Below are positions 44,292 to 54,958 of a DNA stretch of 64,000 nt, in pieces (the first letter of the stretch is position 1; the number at the start of each line of letters is the position of its first letter). The stretch comes from Puccinia triticina. Its lineage: Eukaryota > Basidiomycota > Pucciniomycetes > Pucciniales > Pucciniaceae. The translations under genes and the position numbers were made by a program. The stretch covers positions 3,897,501 through 3,961,500 of the forward strand of contig NC_070560.1 in assembly GCF_026914185.1 (NCBI RefSeq), given 5' to 3'. The notes under the pieces are model-generated. The model saw nothing but the letters and a program-made list of their open reading frames with translations. It had not been told where the DNA came from and made no database searches.

Positions 44292-47200
44292 TCAGGCCGA
44301 GAAATGCGGGTCGACGGTCTTTGTGAGATTTAAGACTGAAGATTTAGTGGCAGCCTTTGTCAGGGCATCCGCCAACATGTCGAAGGTGCGGATGAGGACG
44401 ATCTTGATGTTTTTATGTTTCAGTTCCTGTCGAATGCCTTTAGTTTTGAGGTCAATGTGTCGGGTCTTAGGATTAGAACCGAATTTCTTCAACTTGTCGT
44501 CGAGACCCTTGTTGTCGATGTAATGAGATGTTGTAAATTTTTCTTTGAAATCTTGATCGTTCATCATAAGCCGTTCGTTGAGTTCTCTGTTGTCAATGTA
44601 GTGTGTTGCTGCGTCTACTTGAAGATCCCAAATGTCAGAAAGTAAGGCCTTCAACCAAGTTCCTTCGTGAAAGGAGTCTACTAAAGGATTCAGTTCGGCC
44701 TCTGTGGATGAATATGTTATGTTGTGTTGTCGACTGCTATTCCAGGAGACCAGAGCTCCAAATAGGTAGCAGAGGTATCCAGATTGAGATGTTCTGAAGA
44801 CCGGATCGTCCCCCCATGAAGCGTCGCTGTAGATTTCAAGAAGCTCATTTGGTTTGCGGATTTCTAGGGTGAGTTTCAGGTCTCTAGTGTGTCGTATGTA
44901 TTGCCAAACCTTTTTGACTTCATGCCAATGAGTCATTCCAGGTTTAACTGAGAAGCAAGCAAGACTCGAGACTGCGAAGCTGATGTCCGGGCGGGTGTAT
45001 CCGGCAATGTAGTTCATGAGACCAATTGCTGATCAATAGTTGACGTTTTCCTTCTTAAACAGCGCATGATCTTTGTCCAAGGCTTCCTTCAGTTTGAGAT
45101 TGGGAGTGAGAGGTGTTGTAGAGGGTTTGGAGTTTGACAGACCAAGTTCTTCAAGACCGTGTTCGATGTGTTTTGGTTGTGACAATAGGATCTTGTTGTC
45201 TAGCCTCTCGAATTTCATGCCTAGGATAGTGTTGGGTTCATGACACGATGAGTTGGAGAACCGTTTTTCGAACTTGTCCTTGAAATTGTTTCCCGGTCCC
45301 ACCAAGACTAGGTCATCCACATGAAAAAACAATTGAGAGACTCCATCGTCGCACAGATAGAGGCACGGGTCGCAGTTTGACTCCTGGAACCCGACAGATT
45401 CTAGCCATGACCCGAGTGTCTCGTACCAGTTCTTTGGAGCCTGTTTGAGTCCGTACAGTGCCTTCTTGAGCTTGAGGTACGGAGCGCTTCGATTGACACC
45501 TTTCGGCGTTTTGATGTAGACATCTTTGGAAAGAGGAGCGTGTAGAAAGGCCCCTTGAACGTCAAACTGGGTGATTGATAAATTCTGGTGAAGTGCGTAA
45601 AGAAGGATCATTCGGAGTGTTGATACTTTACCGGTTGGAGCGAATGTTTCACCATGATCTACACCTTCGATTTGATTGAAGCCTTGCACGCAGAGTCTGG
45701 CCTTATGTTTCAGAGGATCGCCGTGGCAATTGTCTTTGATTTTAAAGACCCACGTAGTGTCTAGCGGATTGGGAGGTTCATCGAAGTGATCGTCCCAGAC
45801 TAGATGATTTTCAATTGATGTTACTTCTTTTTCGATAGCATCTCTCCAGAATTGCTCGTCTGCACACCTTATTGCAGATTCGAATGTGCTCGGTTCATAA
45901 TAGTGATGAAAACCAAATCTGGTAGGTGGCTTGATGGTTGATCGATCCCTTAGAGTTCTGTGCTGCGGTTCAATCTCTTTCGGTTGATCGGGATTGGGCT
46001 TTAGAATCCGAGTAACTTGTTTGTCTGATTCTGAGTCTGAAGAGTCACTATTTTCTTCTTCTTGACCGATCTCCCGCTGACTCGGCGACTCTGAAGCGTC
46101 GTTTCCTGGTTCTTCCGCTGCAGTGCGTTGAGTCGCGGTCGATTCTGAGATTTCAGCCAATTTGTCCGGGTGAAATTCTTCCCAGTCCGAAGCAATTTGA
46201 ATTTCTTGTGGGCCCTTCAGAAAGCGCACGTGTTTAGAGTCGATAACAGCGCCATTTTGACATATGATTCTATACGACTGAAGTAAAACGTTGAAACCCA
46301 CAAGAAGCCCTTCTTGCCCCTTTACATTGAACTTCTTCCCCTTTACTCGGTTCATGTTCAGCACGACAGCGGTGGTTCCAAGAGGTTTGAGGAAGTCTTG
46401 CGGTAAGCTTTTCCCGTGAACGAGTTCCCATGGAGACTGGGTTTGACCTTTTTGCGGAATCTGATTCAACATCAGGCAGCAAGATTTGAGTACCTCTTGC
46501 CAGAAGCTTTTAGCTATTCCCGAAGCACGAAACGTTGCCCGCATTGACTCAACAATAGTTCTATTTGCTTGTTCCGCTCTACCATTGTGTTCAGGGTGGT
46601 AGGGTTCGGATATCAGCCTTTGGATGTGATTTTTGTCGAGGAATTTGACTAACCTGTTCCCCATGAATTCTCCTCCTCCATCGGAGCAGATGAGATTGGG
46701 GAAGTAGCCTCGTCTCTTGCTCTCAGATTCGAGTATGTTGATTAGGACATCGGTTGTGTCGTCCTTTCTTGCGATGGGGAATCCTGCAAGGTATCCAGAA
46801 AAGTTGTCGACTAGAGTGAGAATGAATCTAGACTTTATTTTTGATTCCGGAGTTATAGGACCAATCAAGTCCAGGTGGATCCTTTTGAAGACTTTGGATG
46901 TTGAATCTGATTCGTTTTTGAAGGATTGTTTGGTGATTTTGGAAAGAGTGCATGCCTTGCACTCAAATTCGTCTCTTTCCGTCTTTGAGATTGAGCTAGG
47001 AATGAATTGTTCGATGCGTTGTAACGAGGCGTGTCCAAACTTCTCATGAATCGATTTGAGAGATTCAGACGCTGCCTGTGAGAAATTTGCAGAGTATTTG
47101 ACAGTCCCACCTACAGCGTTCGGATTGTCTATAACAAATAGATTGTTCTCGACCTTGCCTTTGAAGCGACAGACTCTGTCCTTTGCTACAGTAAAACTGT

Positions 47201-48434
47201 CTCTCCTCGCCAATACTTCACATCCCTTTTCTAGCAGAACTCCAGCGCTGACTAAGTTGATGACAATGTTGGGAACGTACAGGCACCCATCAATGGAAAT
47301 CGTTGATTGTCCCCATTGTAGGGTTACTCTTCCTATACCCTTGATTGGTAAGGTGGCTCCTTCCTTGCCGGTTCGGATCACGTCCCGATCGCCAAGTTCA
47401 AATTTGTCGAAGAATTTTGTGTCGTTGAATATATGCGCAGATGCGCCACTGTCCAACACAATCTTGAATTTGGGGTTGCCGATTTCGGTCCATAGCGTAA
47501 CCAATGACAGATAGTAATTTACGTTGTCGCCATTTTTGCTCGCTTGCCATTTTGCTTGAGCGTCTCGCCACCATTCTGGAGCTTTTTCGGAGTGCAGGTG
47601 CCAGCAAGAGTCCGCCGTGTGATTCGCGTCTTGCTTGGGATTGTGATAGCCAGGAGTGCATCTCTTGGAACTGTTCGATCCGGACGATCCTTGTCCCCCT
47701 TTTTGATTTGGCCTCTGCATTCTCGTCAATACCAGCGCTGCTTGAGTCGATGATGAGGACTCCTTGACTTTGGCTCGATTTTCATTATTGAACTGTGTCA
47801 AGTGGTTGCAGACAAATTGTACCGTTAGATTTTTATCGGAGTGCATGATTTGCCGTTTCAGGAGTTGCAAGTTATCCGGTAGTTTGAATAGGATAAGATA
47901 GGCAAGTATGTCTTGTGGAAGATCGATTCCTACGTCGACGAGTTTCTTAATCGCAACTTTGATGTCCGTTACGAAAGCTTCCAAGGCATCTTCTTTGAAT
48001 CTGACATACAGAAATTTGTTGAAAACTCTCGGGCGATTCGCGGATTCATCGGACGCGAAGCGATCTTTGATAGCCTTCCAGAGATCCTTTGCGGATCCTC
48101 GATTGTCTGCCGTGACGATGTTATTGTGCGTCACACTGTCCATTTTCGATATGAAAAGAAGCTTCAGCTCGGCGTTGACGTCGTCTGCTAGAGGTATGAC
48201 GTTCGGTGGTTGAGAGTCTAGAGCAGTGAGAACCCCCCGTAACTCTAGCAGCGCCGTGATTTTGTCTTTCCAGATCGAGTAGTTTTCTTCCGATAGCTGG
48301 GGTGTTGTTTCCAGCGCCGTCTTGAGCATTGCTTGCCAGAAGCCATCGCTATTCGTCGAACCTGCCATCCTCGTCGTATCAATGATCTCGATCGACGGTA
48401 CCTGCTGTCGTCCTGCGCCGGCTTCACTTGTCAT
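44292..48434 (-). pseudogene. Copia-1 gag-pol polyprotein, one in-frame TGA
   Basis: A single reading frame of 1,380 codons from ATG 48434, broken only by TGA at 45033-45035. Order: UBN2/gag-type region (~35-230), a Cys/His segment (residues ~265-295), aspartic protease LDSGASAHI, pre-integrase HEKFGHAS, integrase with HLDLIGP, CSDGGGEF and EQANRT (D, D, E all present), reverse transcriptase with QFDVQGAFLHAPL and FHVDDLV, and RNase H with YSDASWGDD and SSTEAE. The TGA falls between LKKENVNY and SAIGLMNY, where copia proteins usually have YRSAIG, so an arginine CGA is the likely ancestor. Without the stop the element would look complete. Confidence 0.92.
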
Positions 48435-48462
48435 AAAACGGTCGGTCGAAGGCTTTTAACCG

Positions 48463-48974
48463 TAAAAGAAATATTTTTGATGATTTGAATTGCTAAGTGA
48501 AGCCAACACACTTTGAAAGAAACAAGTTAGAAGAGTAGAACAAGAAATAAAGTAGAGAAACTTGAGACCAACATTTAGAGCAACAGAGATGTGAGGTGAG
48601 GCAGGGCTTGAAGGATGGACTCGGAGGGAAGAACAAGGAATGGACAGAAGACTGTGTAGAGTTTGTTAGTTTGAGAGTTTGAGATGTGTTTTATGAGAAG
48701 CAGGATCTCACCAGACAGAAAGGACTTGAGTTCGGAGGAAGAAGATAGAAAAGAAAATAAGAGTAAAGAGAAGAGAGGAGTGAAGCGAGGATAGTTGAGG
48801 AGTATGAGTGTCGAGATTGAAAGGGAGGATTTGAACAGATAGTCGATTGATCTTGAGGTGGTTGATTGAGGTGGGTAATTGAATGGAATGAAGAAGAGCG
48901 AGAGAAAGCGAAGGAAAGAAGAGAGAAGTGAGAAGAGGAGCTGTCACAGGTGTGACAGTGTTGTGATTTTTACA
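48463..48974 (-). repeat. Copia-1 5' LTR
   Basis: 512 bp, nearly identical to 43761-44272. The gag ATG lies 28 bp inside it on the minus strand. Confidence 0.93.
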
Positions 48975-48992
48975 CATTCTACCGCGCTTGCC

Positions 48993-49001
48993 TATATAAA
49001 T
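48993..49001 (+). promoter_or_regulatory. TATA box in the Gypsy-2 LTR upstream of the antisense gene
   Basis: TATATAAAT on the plus strand, 128 bp before the ATG at 49129. The same box is kept in the other LTR at about 63679-63687. The proposed promoter role is inferred from position. Confidence 0.5.
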
Positions 49002-49128
49002 CACCACATCCGCCCCAGTTTTGAAGTCCTGCCCCCAGGATCTTCCCACCCATTCGTCCGCTCCCACACTCGTCACACATACCCATACAACATCATACTC
49101 CTTTCCCACACATCTCCTCCCGTTCAGT

Positions 49129-50395
49129 ATGGTAGCTTGCGATCACTGCACTCGACTTGGACTACCCTGCGTCTACTCCCGCGCTGGTCGTGCGTGTAAC
49201 AACTGTAGAGATTTGAAACGCCGCTGCTCCGCCTTCACTCCCAAATCCGACAGCTCCCGCAGAAACCGCGAATCGCAAAACCGTCCACCGCCGTCTGGAT
49301 CCCAAAGCTCTCGTGCGGAACGTTCCCCGTCTGTTATCTCGGTCAGTTCCCGCACCAAGTCGCCCTCCGCACACGGTGAAGACCTTATGACGCCGCCACC
49401 CAATCGTGCCGACTGCTCAAGCGCCAAAGAATACGTCCAACAAGCCCAGGCGTGGGCCCGTAAACACGGCGCCAACAGACCTTTAGTCAACAAGCGTCTC
49501 AAACGTCCTCAAGAACCGGCATCAACCCCTGCCAATGGACCTTCATTGGCTCCCAGGCCTTCTCCCACTACTGGTTCAAAGCGCCCCTTGGCGGATTCTA
49601 CGAATTGGTCCTCTAAGCGTCCATGCCCAGCCGGTCCGCCAACTCTAGATCTTGCAGCCCGTTTTTCCGCTCGTCCACGTGACCCAACTCTGATCGTCCT
49701 TTCTCCAGAGCCCACGTTTCCCCAGGCTACCGGTAGGTAATCTTTCCGCTTCTGCTTGTCGCGTCACCGCTAACCATTTTTTTTCCGCTCCAGCCACCCC
49801 AGCAAAGGACACCGAGATGGCACCTGAAGACCCGTCCCATACCCCTTCCGGCTCACCGCCCAGTTCCCCGCAGTCCGTTCCGCACGCCAAGACCCCGCAA
49901 GCCAGAACCACCCGCGCCGCCTCGATCCACACGTTGGAGTCCACGGACCCGCCTTCTCCGCCGGCCGATACCACTACAAAAGCACCTCGACTCCTTGCCC
50001 ATCCAGCCGCTACTGTTCGAGCCGCGTCTCGTGACTCTCCGACTCCACGCCCTCGAGCCTCGTTGGTACCTATCCATCTACCGCTGCCTGCCGAGCCTGC
50101 TGCAGACACCGAAGCTGGGTTGCTAAATCGCCAACTCGCGAAAATCTCCCGCAACCTTCGCGAAACCTTCCCCGACAACCCCCTCTGGGAGCAAGCCTTG
50201 TCCCCCGCCGCCGCCGTACTCGAATTCGTAGGCGCCTTCCGCGATATGAACCGCACCCTGCTTCACATCTCCGCGATAACGCCCGCACAACGCCGCCGTA
50301 GGTACACATTCTTCCTCGTCGGCATCAACCAGCTTGTCGAACGACTTGAGCTAGCCATTGTTGTTCCCGCCGACGAACGTACTCTCCGAGCTTGA
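49129..50395 (+). CDS. Antisense accessory gene of Gypsy-2, Zn(II)2Cys6-like protein
   Basis: Two exons, 49129-49732 and 49794-50395, join in phase to 401 codons. The 61-bp intron has GTAGGT...CCGCTAAC...CAG. The N-terminus holds C4-x2-C7-x6-C14-x8-C23-x2-C26-x6-C33 with basic residues around the last cysteines (RDLKRRC). This spacing matches fungal binuclear-cluster DNA-binding domains. The middle (~45-290) is Pro/Ser-rich. The C-terminal ~90 residues are helical-looking (ISRNLRETFPDNPLWEQAL...FRDMNRTLLHIS...RRRYTFFLVGINQLVERLELA). It runs opposite to gag-pol and lies between the pol end and the 3' LTR. Its stop-free frame in a copy where gag is broken suggests a real gene, perhaps a regulator. 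A captured host gene is an alternative; no wider family recognised. Confidence 0.65.
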
Positions 50396-51157
50396 CAGAA
50401 CATGGAGGACGCGCTACGGAATGAACCGCACCCCGCACAACCTACCACTGCGGACTATGACGCTCCTATCCCTGCGGAGCACATTTGTACGGAGCGTACC
50501 CGCCGCTCCTCTGAATCCCGACTTCCCTAGCTTCCCTTTTTCCGCTTTCTCTTCTCCTTCTCTGTTGTTGTCTCCCCCCTTGTATATAGTCCTATCCTGC
50601 GGAAACAATGCTCGAAATGCACGCGCATCCTGAGCTCCGCACCCAGATAATTTCCACCTAGAGGGAGAAAACTACTGAGAATCCACGGCAGAGTGAGCAA
50701 AAAAGGTCCGCCATCCCGAAAAAAATATTTTTATAAGTGCCTGGACCGCCCCAGAATGAGAACCACTTTAGTCCCCGCACTACCTTTTCCATTTTTATCC
50801 TTCTTTTTTTTTTTTTTTTTTGTTATATATCCACCACCCTTTTACCGTAACACAATCCAGAAAGAAACCGCAATCCACAAGAAAAAAAAATTCTGCAATC
50901 CACAAGAGAAAAATTCCGCAATCCACGAGAGAAAAATTCCGCAATCCACAAGAGAAAAATTCCGCAAGGTACCTGGTCCGCCCCAGAAGGATTTTTCCGC
51001 ACAAAAATCCCCGTACCCCGCACCTAGAAATACAGATAGACAACAAGCCAGTGAAACGTATAACAAAACTGAAACTGAACTCTTATAAGATAATGAACAT
51101 TCTGGGGTGGCTATGTAACCTGGCTGTAGACCAGATAGCGCACCCCCTCACCAATGA
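50396..51157. other. Gypsy-2 non-coding segment between antisense gene and pol
   Basis: Convergent 3' ends of the antisense gene and pol. It holds a T-run (50805-50821) and the 23-bp tandem repeat at 50870-50966. No gene. Confidence 0.6.
50870..50966. repeat. Tandem repeat, 23 bp x about 4
   Basis: Units of GCAATCCACAAGAGAAAAAT plus TCC with minor changes. It lies in the convergent 3' region of Gypsy-2. Confidence 0.9.
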
Positions 51158-54100
51158 TCACTTGTGGCTTTTGCCTGCCACAGCTTTCCCCGCCCCAGCC
51201 TTTTTACCGCTGTCCCCAGTGGTCCGCAAAAGCCGACTCCGTTGCAATGGCGGATGTGCCTGATCCGCACCGTCCTCTTCCGACACCGCTTCCGAACCAG
51301 AATCCTTGTTGCTAGATGCCGCATCCGTGTCCTCCACACCATCTGAGCTCGCTGAAGACAAGACTTCCTCAGGGACCCAAACCTCCTCCTCAGAATCATC
51401 AGATTCCGCGGTCTGGTCAAAATCCGTAGCACCCCGTGCATAAAACCGCTTGACATGCGTCGCCGCCGCCCGCCGCTTCAGACCCGTCCCGTCCAGTTCC
51501 TCCAGCTCATAACTTCCACCAGGAAATTGCGACACAATGTGATAAGGACCATTCCATCGGTTAGCAAACAGCTTACCCCACTGAGACTTGAGGCTACGAT
51601 TGTAAAGGAGAACCAATTCCCCCTTGCGGAGAGAATCCCGCAAGCGACGAGAACACCAACGGTCCCAATACCGGACCGCCTTAGCACGACTCCCCTTAAG
51701 GCGCGTCGCCGCCTTTGCAATAACTGAATCCCGCTGCAACAGCTGCTCCAATCGCGCCAAAAGCAAGTCGTCCGCCAATTTAACTTTCCCCCAGTCTACC
51801 GCCAGATACGTGAACATCTCTATATCTACCGGCAAGACCGGCTGACACCCAAACAACATTTTGTACGGCGAATACCCCGTTGTCCGCTTAGTGGAAATCC
51901 GATCGGCAAACAAAACGGCGGGCAGATACTGCTGCCACTTCTTACCGTCCTTGCCACACAGTTTCACCAGAGCGCTCTTGATTGGCTGATGGCCACGCTC
52001 AATCATTCCCGCACCTTCTGGGTAGTACTCCGTCACTTTACCGAACTTAGCGCCACACAAATCCACCAATTTCTGCAAGCCGCCACGAAATTCCGCACCG
52101 CTGTCCACCGTGATAAGTCGCACACTCCCGAACCGCGCAAACCAGTCCTCTTCCAAAAACTGCTTGACTTTCACTGCTGTAAGATTAACCAGAGGTCGCC
52201 CCTCCACCCAGCCAGAAAGATCATCTCGCGCTACAATCAGGTACTTGAATTTCCCTGCCTTAATGTGCACCACATCCATAGATATCCTACTGAATAGCGT
52301 GTCCGTTTCCGTAGGCTTCCCGATCTCTTTAGGCAGACGCTGACTACGCCTCTGGCATTGCTCACAACTCCGCACACATTGCCGCACACTCCTTGTAACA
52401 CCCAGCCACCAAAACCGCGACTGCACTCGCCGTCTAGTTTCTGCTTCGCCTCGATGACCCAGCTCCTCGTGCAAACTCCGCAGGAAAGCTTCCTGATTGA
52501 TGCGCCGCGTCACTACCACCAAGTGCACCGGTGCGCTCCGACACCATAGTTGACCCTCATGCACAAAGAAGTTCGCCGCTTTACGCTTGATCCAGCGCTG
52601 AACTGTTGGCCCAATTCCCGCAGGATAACGAAGAGTCGTCAGGAACACCACCAAGTACTTGTACCTCGGCGTCTGAGTCACTGGCAAGCCTCCGCCCCCC
52701 TTCACGGCCGCATCCTTTGCCATTCGCGCATCAAGAATCCGCCGCTCCACGTCCAGCTGTTCCGCCAACGCGAATCGATCCTCATCGTCACCCAGGGGAA
52801 TGCGGGAAAGCGCGTCCGGCAACGTGAACGCCTTGCCCGACACGTGCACCACTTCAAAAGAAAACAGCTGCAAGAATGCCACCCACCGCGTCATAGGGGC
52901 ATTAGGCAACGATGGACAGTTGATCATCCGCACCAACGCCTCCGCATTGACCAGTAATTCGAAATAGACGCCCCACAGTATGTGTTGCAATCTCCGCACG
53001 ATTTTTGCCACTCCGCACAGCTCCAACTTTGGCTGAGAATACCGCAACTCCACATCTGTAAACGTCACCGATTCATACAGCACGGGCCAATCCTTCCCAT
53101 CCTCTTCCTGGGTGAGTACTCCGCCCGCACCAAACTCGCTTGAGTCCACTGCCAAACAAATTCCGCCGTTATCGTAGTCGAGTTCCTTTAACAAGATCTT
53201 TTGGCCTACTATGTCCTTCAGCATTGCGAACGCCTCATCACACTCTTGGGTCCAGTTCCACTCCGCATTCTTGCGTGTCAATCTCCGCATTGGACTCGCA
53301 ATTTCTGCAAACCTCTTGATAAACATGCGCACAAAACTACATAACCCGAGGAACTGCAGGATATGAGACACCGTGTGTGGTTTTGGCCAATCCAGTACCT
53401 TGTTCCGCTTAGGTTCCGCGACCCGCCGTCCGTCTTTAGACACCTCGTGCCCTAGGACCTCCAGCGCCGGTACACAAACCGCAAACTTCTTTCCTGAAAC
53501 CGTAAGGCCCGCTTCCTCAATCCAAAACAAAACCCGCTCCAGAGCCACCGCGTATTCCCAGATAAACCAACAAATATTAGGATTCTCCGCCAAGGTCGCT
53601 CCGCCGTAGTCACTCCTTGGTCCTTTCACGGCCGCATCGTCAATAAATATCTGCGCCGTATGAGGTAACTCATCCTGAAGGATCCAGGACATCTGCGCCT
53701 GATACACCGCCACTGAATTAGTAGCCCCCTGTGGAAGCCGAGTAAGCTGCAAGCGCCCCAATTGCGTCTCAAACGCCGTCAGCGGCCTTGACTCCGTATG
53801 CAATTCCCGCTGGTCATACCCGCCCATTACGTCCACCAGACCATAGCAAACCCGCCCCGCCATAGTGTCAATGAACTCCTCTATGCGTGGCGGCAACCCA
53901 GCGTCCCGTATAGTGACCGAATTAAGCCGTTTCAAGTCGTGCACAATCCGCAGACTCTTCTTGTCCTGCTTAATTACCGCAAAGATCGGACTAGAGTAGC
54001 TGGAGCATGATTGCTCATACAACCCCGTCCGCAACCGTTCCCGCACCAGCTCCGTCATCTCTCCCCGAATTGCCGCTGGTATAGGGATGGGCCGTATCTG

Positions 54101-54958
54101 CCATGGCTCATGCGGAACCGTGGGTATTTGATAAGGATCCCCAATACTCCGCTTGAGTAAGCCCCGATCTTCCGGTCCGAATGACAACGCCTTCTCCCCC
54201 AACGTGATGGCTTCGGCCAATAAGTGGAACTCCTCCTTGTGGAGCCATTCCGGTGGCCCAAAGTTGAGACTGGCCATCCTTTCCGCCGTAATTTGCTTCG
54301 TCGGCTCGAACCTTGGCGGGACCCGGTGCAGAGGTGTCTTGAACGCATCCCGGCTCCACTTGATCTCCCTCAATGGTGGGTTGAGCTCCTGCGGCATTGC
54401 CACATTCCGCGGCCGCACCTTGTTTGCCATTGGTTTATACCTTCCCCCGTTGACTCGGCCCATTCTTGCTTCACCGTCGCCGCCAATCGTCCTGGCTACA
54501 ATCAAACCCCTGCGCGGACGTCTCATTTTGCTCACGACCGTGGCACAATGGTAGGGTTTCGTAGAAAGCCGACTTGGAAGTGCATACTTGGGAGGACTTA
54601 CTTGTACACTGCTCGCCTCCGCCGCGCAGCTCCCAATTTCCGCACCAATTTTTCCGCTCTCGTCCATTCCCGCTTTCCACTTGTCACTCGTCCCTGTCAC
54701 AGAGCAACAGCTCACCACAGTGGCGCTGTGGTAGTGCTTTGATCCTTCCACACTCAGAGATGCACACAATGGAAAGCTCACTTTGGTATTGAACTGCCTC
54801 GCCGTGCCTTCGCCAATACCCTCCCGCTTCTTAAATGCCGACTGTCCAGGCTGAGTCAAAGCCTCCTCCGCCCGGATAGCTCGGCCAAAAACTAAAAATC
54901 CTCCGCAGGAGGCTCCGCACAGTGATGCAGTGCCCCATTGCCCGCCTCCGTCACCCAA
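51158..54958 (-). CDS. Gypsy-2 pol polyprotein (RT, RNase H, integrase)
   Basis: 1,266 codons without a stop on the minus strand. It overlaps the end of gag-protease by 67 bases in another frame, so a frameshift or re-initiation would be needed. After an N-terminal extension the reverse transcriptase has KQDKKSLRIVHDLKRLN, LPQGATNS and FIDD (in place of YVDD). RNase H has LAVDSSEFGAGG. The integrase has HEELGHRGEAETRRR...CVRSCEQC, SMDVVHI, TVDSGAEF and the glutamate in MIERGHQ. The tail (LKRRAAATHVKRFYARG, then an acidic Ser-rich end) is not a clear chromodomain. FIDD pol proteins are a distinct gypsy branch in basidiomycetes; this is my recollection. The frame is open although the gag is broken. 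Confidence 0.9.
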   Translation of the reverse strand: MGDGGGQWGTASLCGASCGGFLVFGRAIRAEEALTQPGQSAFKKREGIGEGTARQFNTKVSFPLCASLSVEGSKHYHSATVVSCCSVTGTSDKWKAGMDESGKIGAEIGSCAAEASSVQVSPPKYALPSRLSTKPYHCATVVSKMRRPRRGLIVARTIGGDGEARMGRVNGGRYKPMANKVRPRNVAMPQELNPPLREIKWSRDAFKTPLHRVPPRFEPTKQITAERMASLNFGPPEWLHKEEFHLLAEAITLGEKALSFGPEDRGLLKRSIGDPYQIPTVPHEPWQIRPIPIPAAIRGEMTELVRERLRTGLYEQSCSSYSSPIFAVIKQDKKSLRIVHDLKRLNSVTIRDAGLPPRIEEFIDTMAGRVCYGLVDVMGGYDQRELHTESRPLTAFETQLGRLQLTRLPQGATNSVAVYQAQMSWILQDELPHTAQIFIDDAAVKGPRSDYGGATLAENPNICWFIWEYAVALERVLFWIEEAGLTVSGKKFAVCVPALEVLGHEVSKDGRRVAEPKRNKVLDWPKPHTVSHILQFLGLCSFVRMFIKRFAEIASPMRRLTRKNAEWNWTQECDEAFAMLKDIVGQKILLKELDYDNGGICLAVDSSEFGAGGVLTQEEDGKDWPVLYESVTFTDVELRYSQPKLELCGVAKIVRRLQHILWGVYFELLVNAEALVRMINCPSLPNAPMTRWVAFLQLFSFEVVHVSGKAFTLPDALSRIPLGDDEDRFALAEQLDVERRILDARMAKDAAVKGGGGLPVTQTPRYKYLVVFLTTLRYPAGIGPTVQRWIKRKAANFFVHEGQLWCRSAPVHLVVVTRRINQEAFLRSLHEELGHRGEAETRRRVQSRFWWLGVTRSVRQCVRSCEQCQRRSQRLPKEIGKPTETDTLFSRISMDVVHIKAGKFKYLIVARDDLSGWVEGRPLVNLTAVKVKQFLEEDWFARFGSVRLITVDSGAEFRGGLQKLVDLCGAKFGKVTEYYPEGAGMIERGHQPIKSALVKLCGKDGKKWQQYLPAVLFADRISTKRTTGYSPYKMLFGCQPVLPVDIEMFTYLAVDWGKVKLADDLLLARLEQLLQRDSVIAKAATRLKGSRAKAVRYWDRWCSRRLRDSLRKGELVLLYNRSLKSQWGKLFANRWNGPYHIVSQFPGGSYELEELDGTGLKRRAAATHVKRFYARGATDFDQTAESDDSEEEVWVPEEVLSSASSDGVEDTDAASSNKDSGSEAVSEEDGADQAHPPLQRSRLLRTTGDSGKKAGAGKAVAGKSHK

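Larger units (their letters stand above)
43761..48974 (-). mobile_element. Ty1/copia retrotransposon Copia-1
   Basis: Two 512-bp LTRs (43761-44272 and 48463-48974) with about three differences seen. Target duplication CATTC (43756-43760 and 48975-48979), inside the Gypsy-2 3' LTR. CTCCCCGTGG beside the left LTR is the polypurine tract on the minus strand. Confidence 0.95.
42941..49008 (-). repeat. Gypsy-2 3' LTR, split by Copia-1
   Basis: LTR parts 42941-43760 and 48980-49008, total about 849 bp. The plus strand near its right end has TATATAAAT (48993-49001), reading into the element interior, that is, antisense to gag-pol. The opposite border points toward SSP3. Confidence 0.88.

Noticed and set aside
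49645..50256. Minus-strand ORF opposite the antisense gene
   Set aside because: A shadow of the GC-rich coding sequence of 49794-50395; no domain and no start context.
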